This document shows positions 1-6,095 of a stretch of DNA of 6,095 nucleotides, piece after piece. The notes beneath the pieces were generated by a model, which did not search any database, was not told the origin of the DNA, and worked only from the letters and a program-made list of their open reading frames with translations. How positions within the stretch are numbered: the stretch's first letter is position 1; each line of letters starts with the position of its first letter. This DNA is from Pseudomonadota bacterium (GTDB lineage Bacteria; Pseudomonadota; Gammaproteobacteria; Burkholderiales; Burkholderiaceae_B). The position numbers and the translations under genes are program-made. Location: contig JAJYTK010000068.1 in the NCBI GenBank assembly GCA_021793095.1, positions 1 to 6,095 of the forward strand, given 5' to 3'.

Positions 1-1358
1 AAAGCATAGAGCAGTGGCAAGATTACTTACTTGCATTACACCCCACAGAAATTGATTTGGGTCTAGATCGCGTCAGAGTTGTTTTTGATAAATTAAACAT
101 CCACAGCCCAGCACTAAAAATTATTATTGGTGGGACCAATGGCAAAGGTTCCACAGGGGCGATTCTAGAGGCTATTTTACTGGCATCTGGGTATCGCGTT
201 GGGGTGTATAGTTCTCCGCATTTAGTGCATTTTAACGAGCGTTTTCGTATCAATGGTGAGGCGGTAGACGAGTCACTGCTATGTGATCACTTGGCCAAGG
301 TAGAGGCGCATCGTGGCGATACTTCTTTGACATTTTTTGAGCACACTACACTCGCGGGTTTTAGTTTGTTCGCACAGCAACCCTTGGATGTTTGGATTTT
401 AGAAGTGGGGTTGGGGGGTCGCTTAGACGCAGTTAACTTAATTGACGGGGATTGCTCAGTCATTACCCAAGTTGATTTGGATCACCAAGAGTATCTCAGT
501 GGAGATCGTGAAAAAATAGGCTTTGAAAAAGCGGCCATTTTTCGTTCTGGGCGTCCCGCTATTTGTGGCGATCCTCTGCCGCCACAAAGCTTACTGGATT
601 ATGCGGCTGAGATACAGGCGCCCCTGTGGGTGATGGATCGCGATTTTAGTGTGCATGTTGATATGCACCAGTGGCAATACCGTGGGCCGGAACGACGACG
701 TTCAGCGCTGCCTTTTCCGGGATTACGCGGGGCTAATCAGCTCCCTAATGCGGCCATTGCTTTGGCCGTGCTGGATGCGCTGAGTGATCATTTAGTGATT
801 CCTATCCAAGACATTAAACAAGGATTGCTGAGCGCCCACCTAGAAGGAAGGTTTCAGGTCTTACCCGGACAACCTACCACCATCTTAGATGTAGGCCACA
901 ACCCACATGCGTTAAGATCTTTTGCCTACAATTTGCAGCAAATACCAACAACTGGCCGTACCATTGCGGTTGTAGGTATGCTAAAAGATAAAGAGGTGGT
1001 GAACGCCCTTAAACCATTGGTAAATCAAATTGATTTGTGGCTTTGCGCGAGCATACCGGGTGCCCGAGGGCTCGATGCCGAGACACTGTCAAGGTTTGTG
1101 AAAGAGGCGTATGCAACTGCTGAAAAGACTGCTATAAATCCGTCAGTCGACACCACCACACAGCAAAAACCGACCGTTCGCCCACGAGTGTCTCATACAA
1201 AGGCGCCCAGCTTGGAAATCCAATGCTTTGATACCGTCACTGAGGCATACAATGAGGCGCAGCGCATTAGCACGGTTAATGATAAAATTGCTGTCTTCGG
1301 TTCTTTTATGACCGTCGGACCAATACTTGATTACTTGAAAGCAACTCAAAGCGAATAG
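1..1358 (+). CDS. folC: Bifunctional dihydrofolate synthase / folylpolyglutamate synthase FolC (5' partial)
   Basis: Cytoplasmic Mur-ligase-family enzyme. It adds glutamate to dihydropteroate to make dihydrofolate and lengthens the polyglutamate tail of folates, using ATP. The frame is open to the left edge (first full codon at 3) and reads SIEQWQDYLLALHP then IDLGLDRV, the usual FolC N-terminus. The real start therefore lies a few codons outside the window; the TTG at 57 is internal. Visible motifs in order are the ATP-binding loop GTNGKGST (about 132-155), the VYSSPHLV segment, FEHTTLAGF, LEVGLGGRLDAVN with its metal-site Glu, LDH with its metal-site His, FEKAAIFR with the conserved Lys, GRFQVLPG, and DVGHNPHA opening the C-terminal domain. 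FEKAA replaces the usual EKAG, a mild change. The 451 visible residues already exceed E. coli FolC (about 422), largely because of a roughly 30-residue Thr/Pro-rich insertion near the C-terminus. First visible gene of the folC-dedD-cvpA-purF operon; accD is expected upstream by synteny (inference). Confidence 0.97.
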   Translation, partial: SIEQWQDYLLALHPTEIDLGLDRVRVVFDKLNIHSPALKIIIGGTNGKGSTGAILEAILLASGYRVGVYSSPHLVHFNERFRINGEAVDESLLCDHLAKVEAHRGDTSLTFFEHTTLAGFSLFAQQPLDVWILEVGLGGRLDAVNLIDGDCSVITQVDLDHQEYLSGDREKIGFEKAAIFRSGRPAICGDPLPPQSLLDYAAEIQAPLWVMDRDFSVHVDMHQWQYRGPERRRSALPFPGLRGANQLPNAAIALAVLDALSDHLVIPIQDIKQGLLSAHLEGRFQVLPGQPTTILDVGHNPHALRSFAYNLQQIPTTGRTIAVVGMLKDKEVVNALKPLVNQIDLWLCASIPGARGLDAETLSRFVKEAYATAEKTAINPSVDTTTQQKPTVRPRVSHTKAPSLEIQCFDTVTEAYNEAQRISTVNDKIAVFGSFMTVGPILDYLKATQSE

Positions 1359-1408
1359 TAGTGATTGGCCGGCGGCGCATAGCGTCTACCACAGGATTTT
1401 GTATATCT

Positions 1409-2254
1409 ATGGGATTTTTTGCACGTAAGGGTGCTGCGTCGCAGCGTGAGCATGGCAGTCAAGAAGACCAGCTTGTTGAGTTACGCCGACGAGCCCGCAG
1501 GAGGCTGATTGGCGCGCTGGTTATTGTATTAATTGCAGTCGTTTTTGTACCTATATTTTTAAAAAGCGACGGTGCAGACGAAGTCGAACAAGTCGTACAG
1601 GTGTTTCCACCCATTGTGGCGCCAGACGCTGACTCAACACAAAATGCACTCATCGATCAGGATGAGGATGCTTTTAGCCCTGTTGAGGCTGAGGATGCAA
1701 ACGAAGATGTACAGGGTACTGAGGATGAACTCCCCAGTAATGAGTCCGAAATGGTTGAGCAAAGTGCGGTAGACTTGCCCGAAATAGAGATGCAAACCGA
1801 GGCTGAGGTTGCCGATGACCGTGACGAGGTGGCGGACTCTTCACAGGCTGACTCTGCCACAAATGCTGAGACAGAGCCCAGCAAAACTGAATCCGATTCA
1901 CAGTCACAATCTAAACCCGAGCCGGCTAAAAATGAGCCTGAACGTACTGATGATGGTTCTGTGGCTTTGGCACTATTAGAAGGGCGTACCCCAGAGGACA
2001 CAGGCAATAATGAGCAGGGCGCTGCACAACGCGGATCTTTTACGGTACAGGTGGCGGCCTATTCCAGTGGTGATGGGGCTAATAACCGTCGCGAGCAATT
2101 AATCTCTGCCGGGGTCAATAATGCCTTTGTTGAGGAGGATGCGGGTACTTATCGGTTGCGTGTCGGGCCATTTGAAAGTCGCCAAGCCGCCGAGGCAGCG
2201 TTGACGCGTCTACGCTCTTTAGGTTATGACGATAGCTTTATCCGTTCCCAGTGA
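1409..2254 (+). CDS. dedD: SPOR-domain inner-membrane protein, DedD-like
   Basis: Predicted single-pass membrane protein of 281 residues. SPOR domains bind denuded peptidoglycan at the division septum; E. coli DedD occupies the same place between folC and cvpA, and the symbol rests on this synteny plus architecture. Residues 1-33 are cytoplasmic and end in the basic run RRRARRR. Residues 34-51 are a hydrophobic membrane segment, giving an N-in/C-out topology. Residues 53-183 are a low-complexity acidic linker (41 Asp/Glu against 5 Lys/Arg by my count). Residues 209-281 are the SPOR domain, with FTVQVAAY, YRLRVGPF and the final helix containing AEAALTRLRSLGY. I chose the ATG at 1409 because MGFFARK resembles betaproteobacterial homologues and an AGGA lies at 1393-1396, although the 12-nt spacing is long. 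A GTG at 1361 would add 16 residues but has no visible Shine-Dalgarno sequence. The stop overlaps the cvpA start. Confidence 0.92.
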   Translation: MGFFARKGAASQREHGSQEDQLVELRRRARRRLIGALVIVLIAVVFVPIFLKSDGADEVEQVVQVFPPIVAPDADSTQNALIDQDEDAFSPVEAEDANEDVQGTEDELPSNESEMVEQSAVDLPEIEMQTEAEVADDRDEVADSSQADSATNAETEPSKTESDSQSQSKPEPAKNEPERTDDGSVALALLEGRTPEDTGNNEQGAAQRGSFTVQVAAYSSGDGANNRREQLISAGVNNAFVEEDAGTYRLRVGPFESRQAAEAALTRLRSLGYDDSFIRSQ

Positions 2255-2739
2255 GTACTTTAGATTATTTCATCTTAGGCATTTTGCTCATTTCCTCTGG
2301 GCTGGGTTTTGTGCGCGGCATTATTAAGGAAATACTGTCGCTCATTGCCTTTATCGCAGCTTTTTTGGGGGCCCTCAACTGGGGCCCATACTTGGCTGCT
2401 TTGCTCACAGATTTTATTTCTTTTCATCCGCTACTGCTGTCTGCAATCGCATATATTATTGTTTTTGTAGTCATTTTGCTGATTGTGGGCATGCTTAACC
2501 TCTTATTAACCACGCTCATCGACAAGACAGGCTTGAGCCCTGCGGATCAGGGGCTGGGAGTCTTATTTGGTTTGTTACGCGGTGCAGTGATTGTGCTGGC
2601 ACTGGTTGTTTTGGCGAGTTATACTGCCATCCGTCAAGAACCTTGGTGGCAAGCGTCTCAACTTGTGCCTATCGCTGAACTGGGCATCGCCCAAATTAAG
2701 GACTGGATGCCCGCAACTGCTGCCTGGTTGCCCAACTAG
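2251..2739 (+). CDS. cvpA: CvpA family inner-membrane protein
   Basis: Small integral membrane protein of 162 residues. In E. coli, CvpA is needed for colicin V production and is linked to envelope stress tolerance; its molecular activity is not settled. Four hydrophobic segments are visible at about residues 5-21, 28-50, 61-88 and 102-124. Family landmarks are Asp5 in the first segment, the FVRGIIKEILSL motif after it (residues 20-31), and the DQGLGVLFGLLRG motif (99-111) opening the fourth. The length is typical. The start is the GTG at 2251 in the overlap GTGA with the dedD stop (2252-2254). There is no convincing Shine-Dalgarno sequence just upstream, so translation is probably coupled to dedD (inference). 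The position immediately before purF is the classic arrangement in E. coli and betaproteobacteria, and purF follows after 16 nt. Confidence 0.95.
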   Translation: MSTLDYFILGILLISSGLGFVRGIIKEILSLIAFIAAFLGALNWGPYLAALLTDFISFHPLLLSAIAYIIVFVVILLIVGMLNLLLTTLIDKTGLSPADQGLGVLFGLLRGAVIVLALVVLASYTAIRQEPWWQASQLVPIAELGIAQIKDWMPATAAWLPN

Positions 2740-2744
2740 TCAAA

Positions 2745-2750
2745 AAGGAA
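2745..2750 (+). promoter_or_regulatory. Ribosome-binding site of purF
   Basis: AAGGAA, 5 nt before the ATG at 2756. It is the clearest Shine-Dalgarno sequence in the window and decides the purF start. That start also places the catalytic cysteine at residue 2, as the family requires, and rules out the longer in-frame reading that begins inside cvpA. Confidence 0.85.
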
Positions 2751-2755
2751 TATTT

Positions 2756-4183
2756 ATGTGTGGTGTGGTCGGTGCGATTGGTCATTCGCCTGTTAACCAA
2801 TTGATTTACGACAGCTTGCTGCTGCTACAGCACCGTGGTCAAGAGGCAGCAGGTATCTCAACCTATCATGATCAGATGTTCTTTACCCATCGCGCGGCCG
2901 GCCTGGTCCGTGATGTCTTTCGGACCCGCAATATGCGCTCTTTGCCCGGTAATAGTGGCTTGGGTCACGTGCGCTATCCGAGTTCCACCTCGCCCGAAAG
3001 TATCGACGAGGCTCAGCCCTTGTATGTAAACGCCCCTTATGGGATCAGTTTTGTGCATAATGGGCAACTCACTAACTGGAAAAGCCTACGCGAGGATCTC
3101 TTTAAGTTTGATCGACGACATATCAACACCCAATCAGATTCAGAGGTTTTACTAAATATCTTTGCGCATGAGCTGCAATTGGCCTCTGCCAATGATGAGC
3201 TCAGCCCCGAGGTGGTTTTTAAGGCCGTCCGTGCCGTTCACAAGCGCGTCAAAGGGGCTTATGCAGTGATTGCCCATATTGCTGGGTTTGGATTAGTGGC
3301 CTTTAGAGATCCTAACGGTATTCGCCCTTTGTGCTATGGCAAACTTGACGGTGAGCATGGGCGTGAATGGCTAGTTGCCTCAGAATCTGTGGCCTTGACT
3401 GGCAATGGCTTTCGATTGGTTGATGATGTTGCGCCTGGTGAGGCCCTGTGCATCACCCTAGATGGGCAGTTAGTCAAGCAACAATGTGCCGACCATACTC
3501 GGTTAATGCCATGCATGTTTGAGTATGTTTACTTTGCCCGCCCTGATTCCATCATTGACGGTATTTCCATCTATCATGCGCGCTTGAAAATGGGTGAATA
3601 TCTGGGCAACAAAGTGGCCAAGAGCTTGCGTTTGGCCGAGGTTGATGTGGTGATGCCTATCCCTGATTCGGCACGTCCATCCGCGATGCAGCTGGCTTCC
3701 AGCTTGAATCTGCCCTATAGAGAGGGCTTTCTCAAGAACTACTATATTGGTCGCACCTTTATTATGCCTGGGCAGGCTGTACGGCAACGCTCAGTACGAC
3801 AAAAGCTCAGTGCCGTCCCCTTAGAATTTAAGGATAAAAATGTCTTACTCGTTGATGATTCTATAGTGCGTGGGACGACCAGTAAACGCATCGTTGAGAT
3901 CGCACGCTGGGCGGGAGCAAAAAAAGTGTTTTTCGCTTCGGCGGCGGCCCCAGTGAGATTTCCCAACATTTATGGTATTGATATGCCAACTAAGGAAGAG
4001 CTCATTGCGCACAGTTGTGAGGAGGATAGCATTGTCAAAAAAATGGGGGCCGATGGGTTGATCTATCAAAATTTAGACGACCTGTATGCCTTGCTGCACG
4101 AGTTAAACCCCCACATTGATGGTTTTGAGGCCTCTTGTTTTCATGGTCACTACATCACCGAAGACGACAAGATCATCGTGTAG
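2756..4183 (+). CDS. purF: Amidophosphoribosyltransferase (glutamine PRPP amidotransferase) PurF
   Basis: Cytoplasmic enzyme for the first committed step of de novo purine synthesis: PRPP plus glutamine gives 5-phosphoribosylamine, glutamate and pyrophosphate. It has 475 residues. The N-terminal Ntn-hydrolase glutaminase domain (about 2-235) starts MCGVVGAIG with nucleophile Cys2 exposed by Met removal and no propeptide. It shows LQHRGQEAAGI (24-34), HVRYP (71-75), HNG (101-103) and the SDSEVLLNIF segment. The phosphoribosyltransferase domain has FEYVYFARPDS, MPIPDS, GRTFIMPGQAVRQRSVRQKL (the flexible loop) and the PRPP-binding VLLVDDSIVRGTTS (363-376, Asp367/Asp368). Oddities against the consensus I remember are SST at 76-78 where TAG is usual, Ala306 where Ser is usual, Tyr329 in place of the Arg of KNRY, and a C-terminus about 30 residues shorter than E. 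coli PurF. The Cys2 nucleophile and PRPP loop are intact, so I infer an active enzyme. Feedback by purine nucleotides is expected from the family. No PurR-like operator is recognisable. Confidence 0.97.
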   Translation: MCGVVGAIGHSPVNQLIYDSLLLLQHRGQEAAGISTYHDQMFFTHRAAGLVRDVFRTRNMRSLPGNSGLGHVRYPSSTSPESIDEAQPLYVNAPYGISFVHNGQLTNWKSLREDLFKFDRRHINTQSDSEVLLNIFAHELQLASANDELSPEVVFKAVRAVHKRVKGAYAVIAHIAGFGLVAFRDPNGIRPLCYGKLDGEHGREWLVASESVALTGNGFRLVDDVAPGEALCITLDGQLVKQQCADHTRLMPCMFEYVYFARPDSIIDGISIYHARLKMGEYLGNKVAKSLRLAEVDVVMPIPDSARPSAMQLASSLNLPYREGFLKNYYIGRTFIMPGQAVRQRSVRQKLSAVPLEFKDKNVLLVDDSIVRGTTSKRIVEIARWAGAKKVFFASAAAPVRFPNIYGIDMPTKEELIAHSCEEDSIVKKMGADGLIYQNLDDLYALLHELNPHIDGFEASCFHGHYITEDDKIIV

Positions 4184-4191
4184 TCATGCGC

Positions 4192-4218
4192 TAGTCGACA
4201 GCATTAACGACTATGCTG
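4192..4218. other. Inverted repeats at the purF/dsbB convergent junction
   Basis: Two mutually exclusive short stems span the junction. TAGTCG (4192-4197) pairs with CGACTA (4208-4213) around a 10-nt loop. CAGCAT (4199-4204) pairs with ATGCTG (4213-4218) around an 8-nt loop. Neither is followed by a run of T on either strand, so this is not a convincing intrinsic terminator. It is listed because it is the only visible structure between the two converging gene groups. The arms lie partly in the dsbB 3' end and stop codon (4204-4206). Confidence 0.3.
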
Positions 4219-4722
4219 ACGCCATTGCATCCACAGGGCAGCTAAGCCCGCTGCGGTCAGAACGATAAATAAATTAAAAGACCAGAGGGCAAAATCTAAT
4301 CCCAAGAAATTAACTTTGGCATCCATGCAACTCGCGTAGATGCCAAATACTTTGGGCCAAGCACGATCTAACCCAAGTTGGGTAATGGCTTTATCCGCAA
4401 AGGTGAGGGCGCATGAAAACTGGTTTGCAGCTACCGTATACTGATGCCACGAAGACACCATGCCAGTGATCGTGTTGATAACTAGCAATAGTCCAATGGT
4501 GGTTGCCGTTTTATTGTATTGCTTTTGGTGGGTGATATAGGCCAATAATGCAAAAAAGCAGGCAACCAACAATATGAGTCGTTGAAAAACGCACCAAGCG
4601 CAGGGAGCCATTCCTAAAACATGTTGGGCAAATAATGCGATTAAAAAAGCAAGAAGCCCAATAATGAGAGCGGCTAAATAGAAATAGCTGGGTAAGGATA
4701 TAGACCGTGAAAAGCGTGCCAT
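4204..4722 (-). CDS. dsbB: Disulfide bond formation protein DsbB
   Basis: Inner-membrane quinone reductase that re-oxidises periplasmic DsbA and passes electrons to ubiquinone. It has 172 residues from the ATG at 4722, with four hydrophobic segments at about residues 13-31, 47-63, 72-90 and 145-165. The first periplasmic pair is Cys41-Ala-Trp-Cys44, followed by Arg48 in VFQR, matching the quinone-proximal Cys41/Cys44/Arg48 of E. coli DsbB in number. The second periplasmic loop carries Cys104 (QFSC) and Cys132 (YASC), equivalent to the second redox pair, so all four redox cysteines are present. WPKVFGIYASCMDA and FLGLDFALWSF are characteristic of the family. A TTG two codons upstream (4728) is possible but less likely; neither start has a good Shine-Dalgarno sequence. 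It follows glnD by 19 nt and is probably co-transcribed and translationally helped by it (inference). It converges on purF. Confidence 0.95.
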   Translation of the reverse strand: MARFSRSISLPSYFYLAALIIGLLAFLIALFAQHVLGMAPCAWCVFQRLILLVACFFALLAYITHQKQYNKTATTIGLLLVINTITGMVSSWHQYTVAANQFSCALTFADKAITQLGLDRAWPKVFGIYASCMDAKVNFLGLDFALWSFNLFIVLTAAGLAALWMQWRQHSR

Positions 4723-4741
4723 AACCAAAACAGGTAATTTG

Positions 4742-6095
4742 TCAGGTAAGTAAACGGAGTATATCGCGAATCAAAGCCGCGCGAAAATCATTATTTTCTA
4801 GTTTTGAACTTTCCAGTATAAAGTTATCCTCTACGCGTTCCCCTAGGGTCATGACCTTGGCAGAACGCAGGTTGAGTTCATTTTGAGCAAAGCACTGTGC
4901 GAGGCTAAAGAGCAAGCCCTTGCGATCCGTGCCGAGGATGGAGAGTTCCCAGCTAGAATCGTACAAATGACGCAATTCAGCACGGGGGTTGAGTGGAAAG
5001 ACGCGTGCTTGGGCTGAGCGGGCATCATGGTAATTAAAGGTGGTGGTGCGCGCCTTGTGTTGCTGATGTTTTAAATTAAGTAAGCTTTCTTTGAGGGCAT
5101 GCTCTAACAATAAAAAACCCTGCTGATCCTCCCTGATTGCGCGTGCTGGCTGGACGACAAAGGTATCCAATACCCAGCCTTTGGGGCTGGTATAAATCTG
5201 TGCGTCCTGAATACTAAAACCCAGCCTTTCAAACACTTCACATAAAGTCATGAACAGCTCTGGCTGGTCCTCTGCGTGTACCATCACCTGCCACAACGCC
5301 TGAGAGGTAGCACTGGGCGTTGCACGGCGCTGCCCATGCAGTTCATCGCTGTGCGCATTTTCAGGCAAGGCACGCAGACTGACCGTTGGGCGTTTTATGA
5401 CCGTATCTTGCTGAGCAAAGGTTTGAAAATGCCAATAAATGGTGTTCAGTGGATGCCGTGCAAAATAATCACCATCCAATTCTTGCCATACCTGTTGGGC
5501 ATAGCTGTTCTTGTTAAGTACAAGCGCGAGATGAGTATGCGCAGTTTGTTGCCGTGTACGTAAAATTTCAGCGCTACTTTGTTGATTCAAGAGTAGCCCA
5601 GCAGCTTGTTGGTACAAACTATCAAAGAGCGTTGATTTCCAACTGGTCCAAATTCTAGGGTTAGTGGCTTGAATGTCGGCAATGGTGAGCAGATAAAGAG
5701 CGTTGAGCTTTTCTATGTCATCCACAATTGTGATGAATTCATGGAGTATCTCGGGGGCATAGAAATCTTCTTTCTGCGCATAATGGGAAAAGAGGAGGTG
5801 CTGCTTGACGAGGAATACAATCAATGAGGTTTCTTGGGGGCTCAATTCGTGATCTTGGCAGAATTGGCGTGCAATTTCGGCGCCACGAATTGCGTGATTT
5901 CCGCCTTGACCTTTGCCAATATCATGAAATAAAGCAGCTAAATACAGTAACCAAGAATGATGAAAGTCATGCATGAGCTGTTGGGCCAGCGGTGACACTC
6001 GATTAGCGGCATTGGATTGCCGCATTTGGCTGAGGTAATCAATCACGCGCAGAGTATGCTGATCCACCGTATAGACATGAAAGAGATCATGCTGC
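4742..6095 (-). CDS. glnD: PII uridylyltransferase / uridylyl-removing enzyme GlnD (5' partial, C-terminal half)
   Basis: Cytoplasmic glutamine sensor. It uridylylates PII proteins (GlnB/GlnK) when glutamine is low and removes UMP when glutamine is high, thereby setting glutamine synthetase activity and nitrogen gene expression. The frame is open through the right edge, with 450 codons visible ending at TGA (4742-4744). The family is about 850-890 residues, so the N-terminal nucleotidyltransferase half is outside. The visible part begins QHDLFHVYTVDQHTLRV, the opening of the HD domain that removes UMP. Next come ALFHDIGKGQGGNHAIRGAE with the His-Asp metal pair (around 5905-5930), then VKQHLLFSHYAQ and LLTIADIQATNP. 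Two C-terminal ACT domains, the glutamine-sensing module, follow. ACT1 runs from WQVMVHAEDQPELF through GWVLDTFVV (about 5150-5295); ACT2 runs from WELSILGTDRKGLLF through TLGERVEDNFIL (about 4800-4955). ACT2 has Lys where DRPGLL is usual. No frameshift is seen. dsbB follows directly. Confidence 0.97.
   Translation of the reverse strand, partial: QHDLFHVYTVDQHTLRVIDYLSQMRQSNAANRVSPLAQQLMHDFHHSWLLYLAALFHDIGKGQGGNHAIRGAEIARQFCQDHELSPQETSLIVFLVKQHLLFSHYAQKEDFYAPEILHEFITIVDDIEKLNALYLLTIADIQATNPRIWTSWKSTLFDSLYQQAAGLLLNQQSSAEILRTRQQTAHTHLALVLNKNSYAQQVWQELDGDYFARHPLNTIYWHFQTFAQQDTVIKRPTVSLRALPENAHSDELHGQRRATPSATSQALWQVMVHAEDQPELFMTLCEVFERLGFSIQDAQIYTSPKGWVLDTFVVQPARAIREDQQGFLLLEHALKESLLNLKHQQHKARTTTFNYHDARSAQARVFPLNPRAELRHLYDSSWELSILGTDRKGLLFSLAQCFAQNELNLRSAKVMTLGERVEDNFILESSKLENNDFRAALIRDILRLLT

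Noticed and set aside
407..418. G-runs of 4 and 6 bases, a possible G-quadruplex.
   Set aside because: There are only two runs, not four separate tracts; they encode the conserved Val-Gly-Leu-Gly-Gly of FolC.
562..588. Perfect 9-bp inverted repeat (TTTGTGGCG / CGCCACAAA) with a 9-nt loop inside folC.
   Set aside because: No T-run follows on either strand, it lies inside a conserved coding region (AICGDPLPPQS), and about half such a stem is expected by chance in 6 kb when loops up to about 20 nt are allowed.
1361..1408. GTG at 1361 as the start of the SPOR protein, 2 nt after the folC stop.
   Set aside because: The extra residues (MIGRRRIASTTGFCIS) do not resemble the homologues I remember, and no Shine-Dalgarno sequence precedes it. 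It cannot be fully excluded, because coupling to folC termination would be possible.
1657..2007. Minus-strand open frame of 116 codons opposite the SPOR-protein linker.
   Set aside because: It is the Ser/Ala-rich shadow of the acidic low-complexity linker. It has no recognisable domain, while the plus strand encodes a complete SPOR protein.
2367..2387. Two GGGGCCC blocks in cvpA that could form a 6-bp GC hairpin.
   Set aside because: GGGCCC is self-complementary, so any two copies give this. The T-run lies before the stem on the plus strand, not after it, and the codons are ordinary for a Gly/Ala/Leu membrane segment.
2591..2755. In-frame upstream extension of purF by 55 codons.
   Set aside because: It overlaps cvpA in another frame and would bury the catalytic cysteine. 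The ATG at 2756 has a strong ribosome-binding site and puts Cys at residue 2.
5172..5229. 11-bp direct repeat ACCCAGCCTTT at 5172-5182 and 5219-5229, the first copy within a small hairpin.
   Set aside because: Several 11-mer repeats are expected by chance in a window of this size, and the copies are read in different codon frames of glnD.
5276..5563. Plus-strand open frame of 95 codons inside glnD.
   Set aside because: It lies antisense to the region between the HD and ACT domains of an intact glnD, and its translation resembles no family I know.

Overview
The window suggests a betaproteobacterium of the order Burkholderiales, perhaps Alcaligenaceae-like with moderate GC (high 40s percent by eye, not computed). 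The evidence is the order folC - SPOR membrane protein - cvpA - purF, the FolC segment reading LRGANQLPNA, the SPOR-protein N-terminus (MGFFARK followed by RRRARRRLIGAL), and a PurF that reads like Burkholderiales sequences in PIPDS, RPSAMQLA and YREGF. The genus cannot be fixed from this window.

Layout. Positions 1-4183 are a tightly packed plus-strand operon. It holds folC (5' end outside the window), a dedD-like SPOR-domain protein, cvpA (start overlapping the dedD stop by 4 nt), and purF (16-nt gap, good ribosome-binding site). Positions 4204-6095 are a minus-strand pair, glnD (5' half outside the window) then dsbB, 19 nt apart. The two groups converge, and only 20 nt separate the purF and dsbB stop codons. 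There is no gene-free stretch over 50 nt, and I see no RNA gene, mobile element, CRISPR array or riboswitch.

How the genes fit together. FolC makes and polyglutamylates folates, which are the one-carbon donors for purine synthesis. PurF catalyses the first committed step of that pathway. CvpA is a membrane protein conserved beside purF, and the SPOR protein is a peptidoglycan-binding septal or envelope factor. On the other strand, GlnD senses glutamine and controls PII signalling, while DsbB re-oxidises periplasmic DsbA. Their pairing looks positional rather than functional.

This is ordinary core-genome DNA and I found no undescribed system. The points most worth a second look are in PurF: unusual residues in the glutamine loop, at a position annotated as a magnesium ligand, and beside the feedback site, plus a short C-terminus. 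A low-complexity insertion in FolC, a very acidic linker in the SPOR protein, and the terminator-poor convergent junction are also noted. All comparisons with family consensus are from memory.
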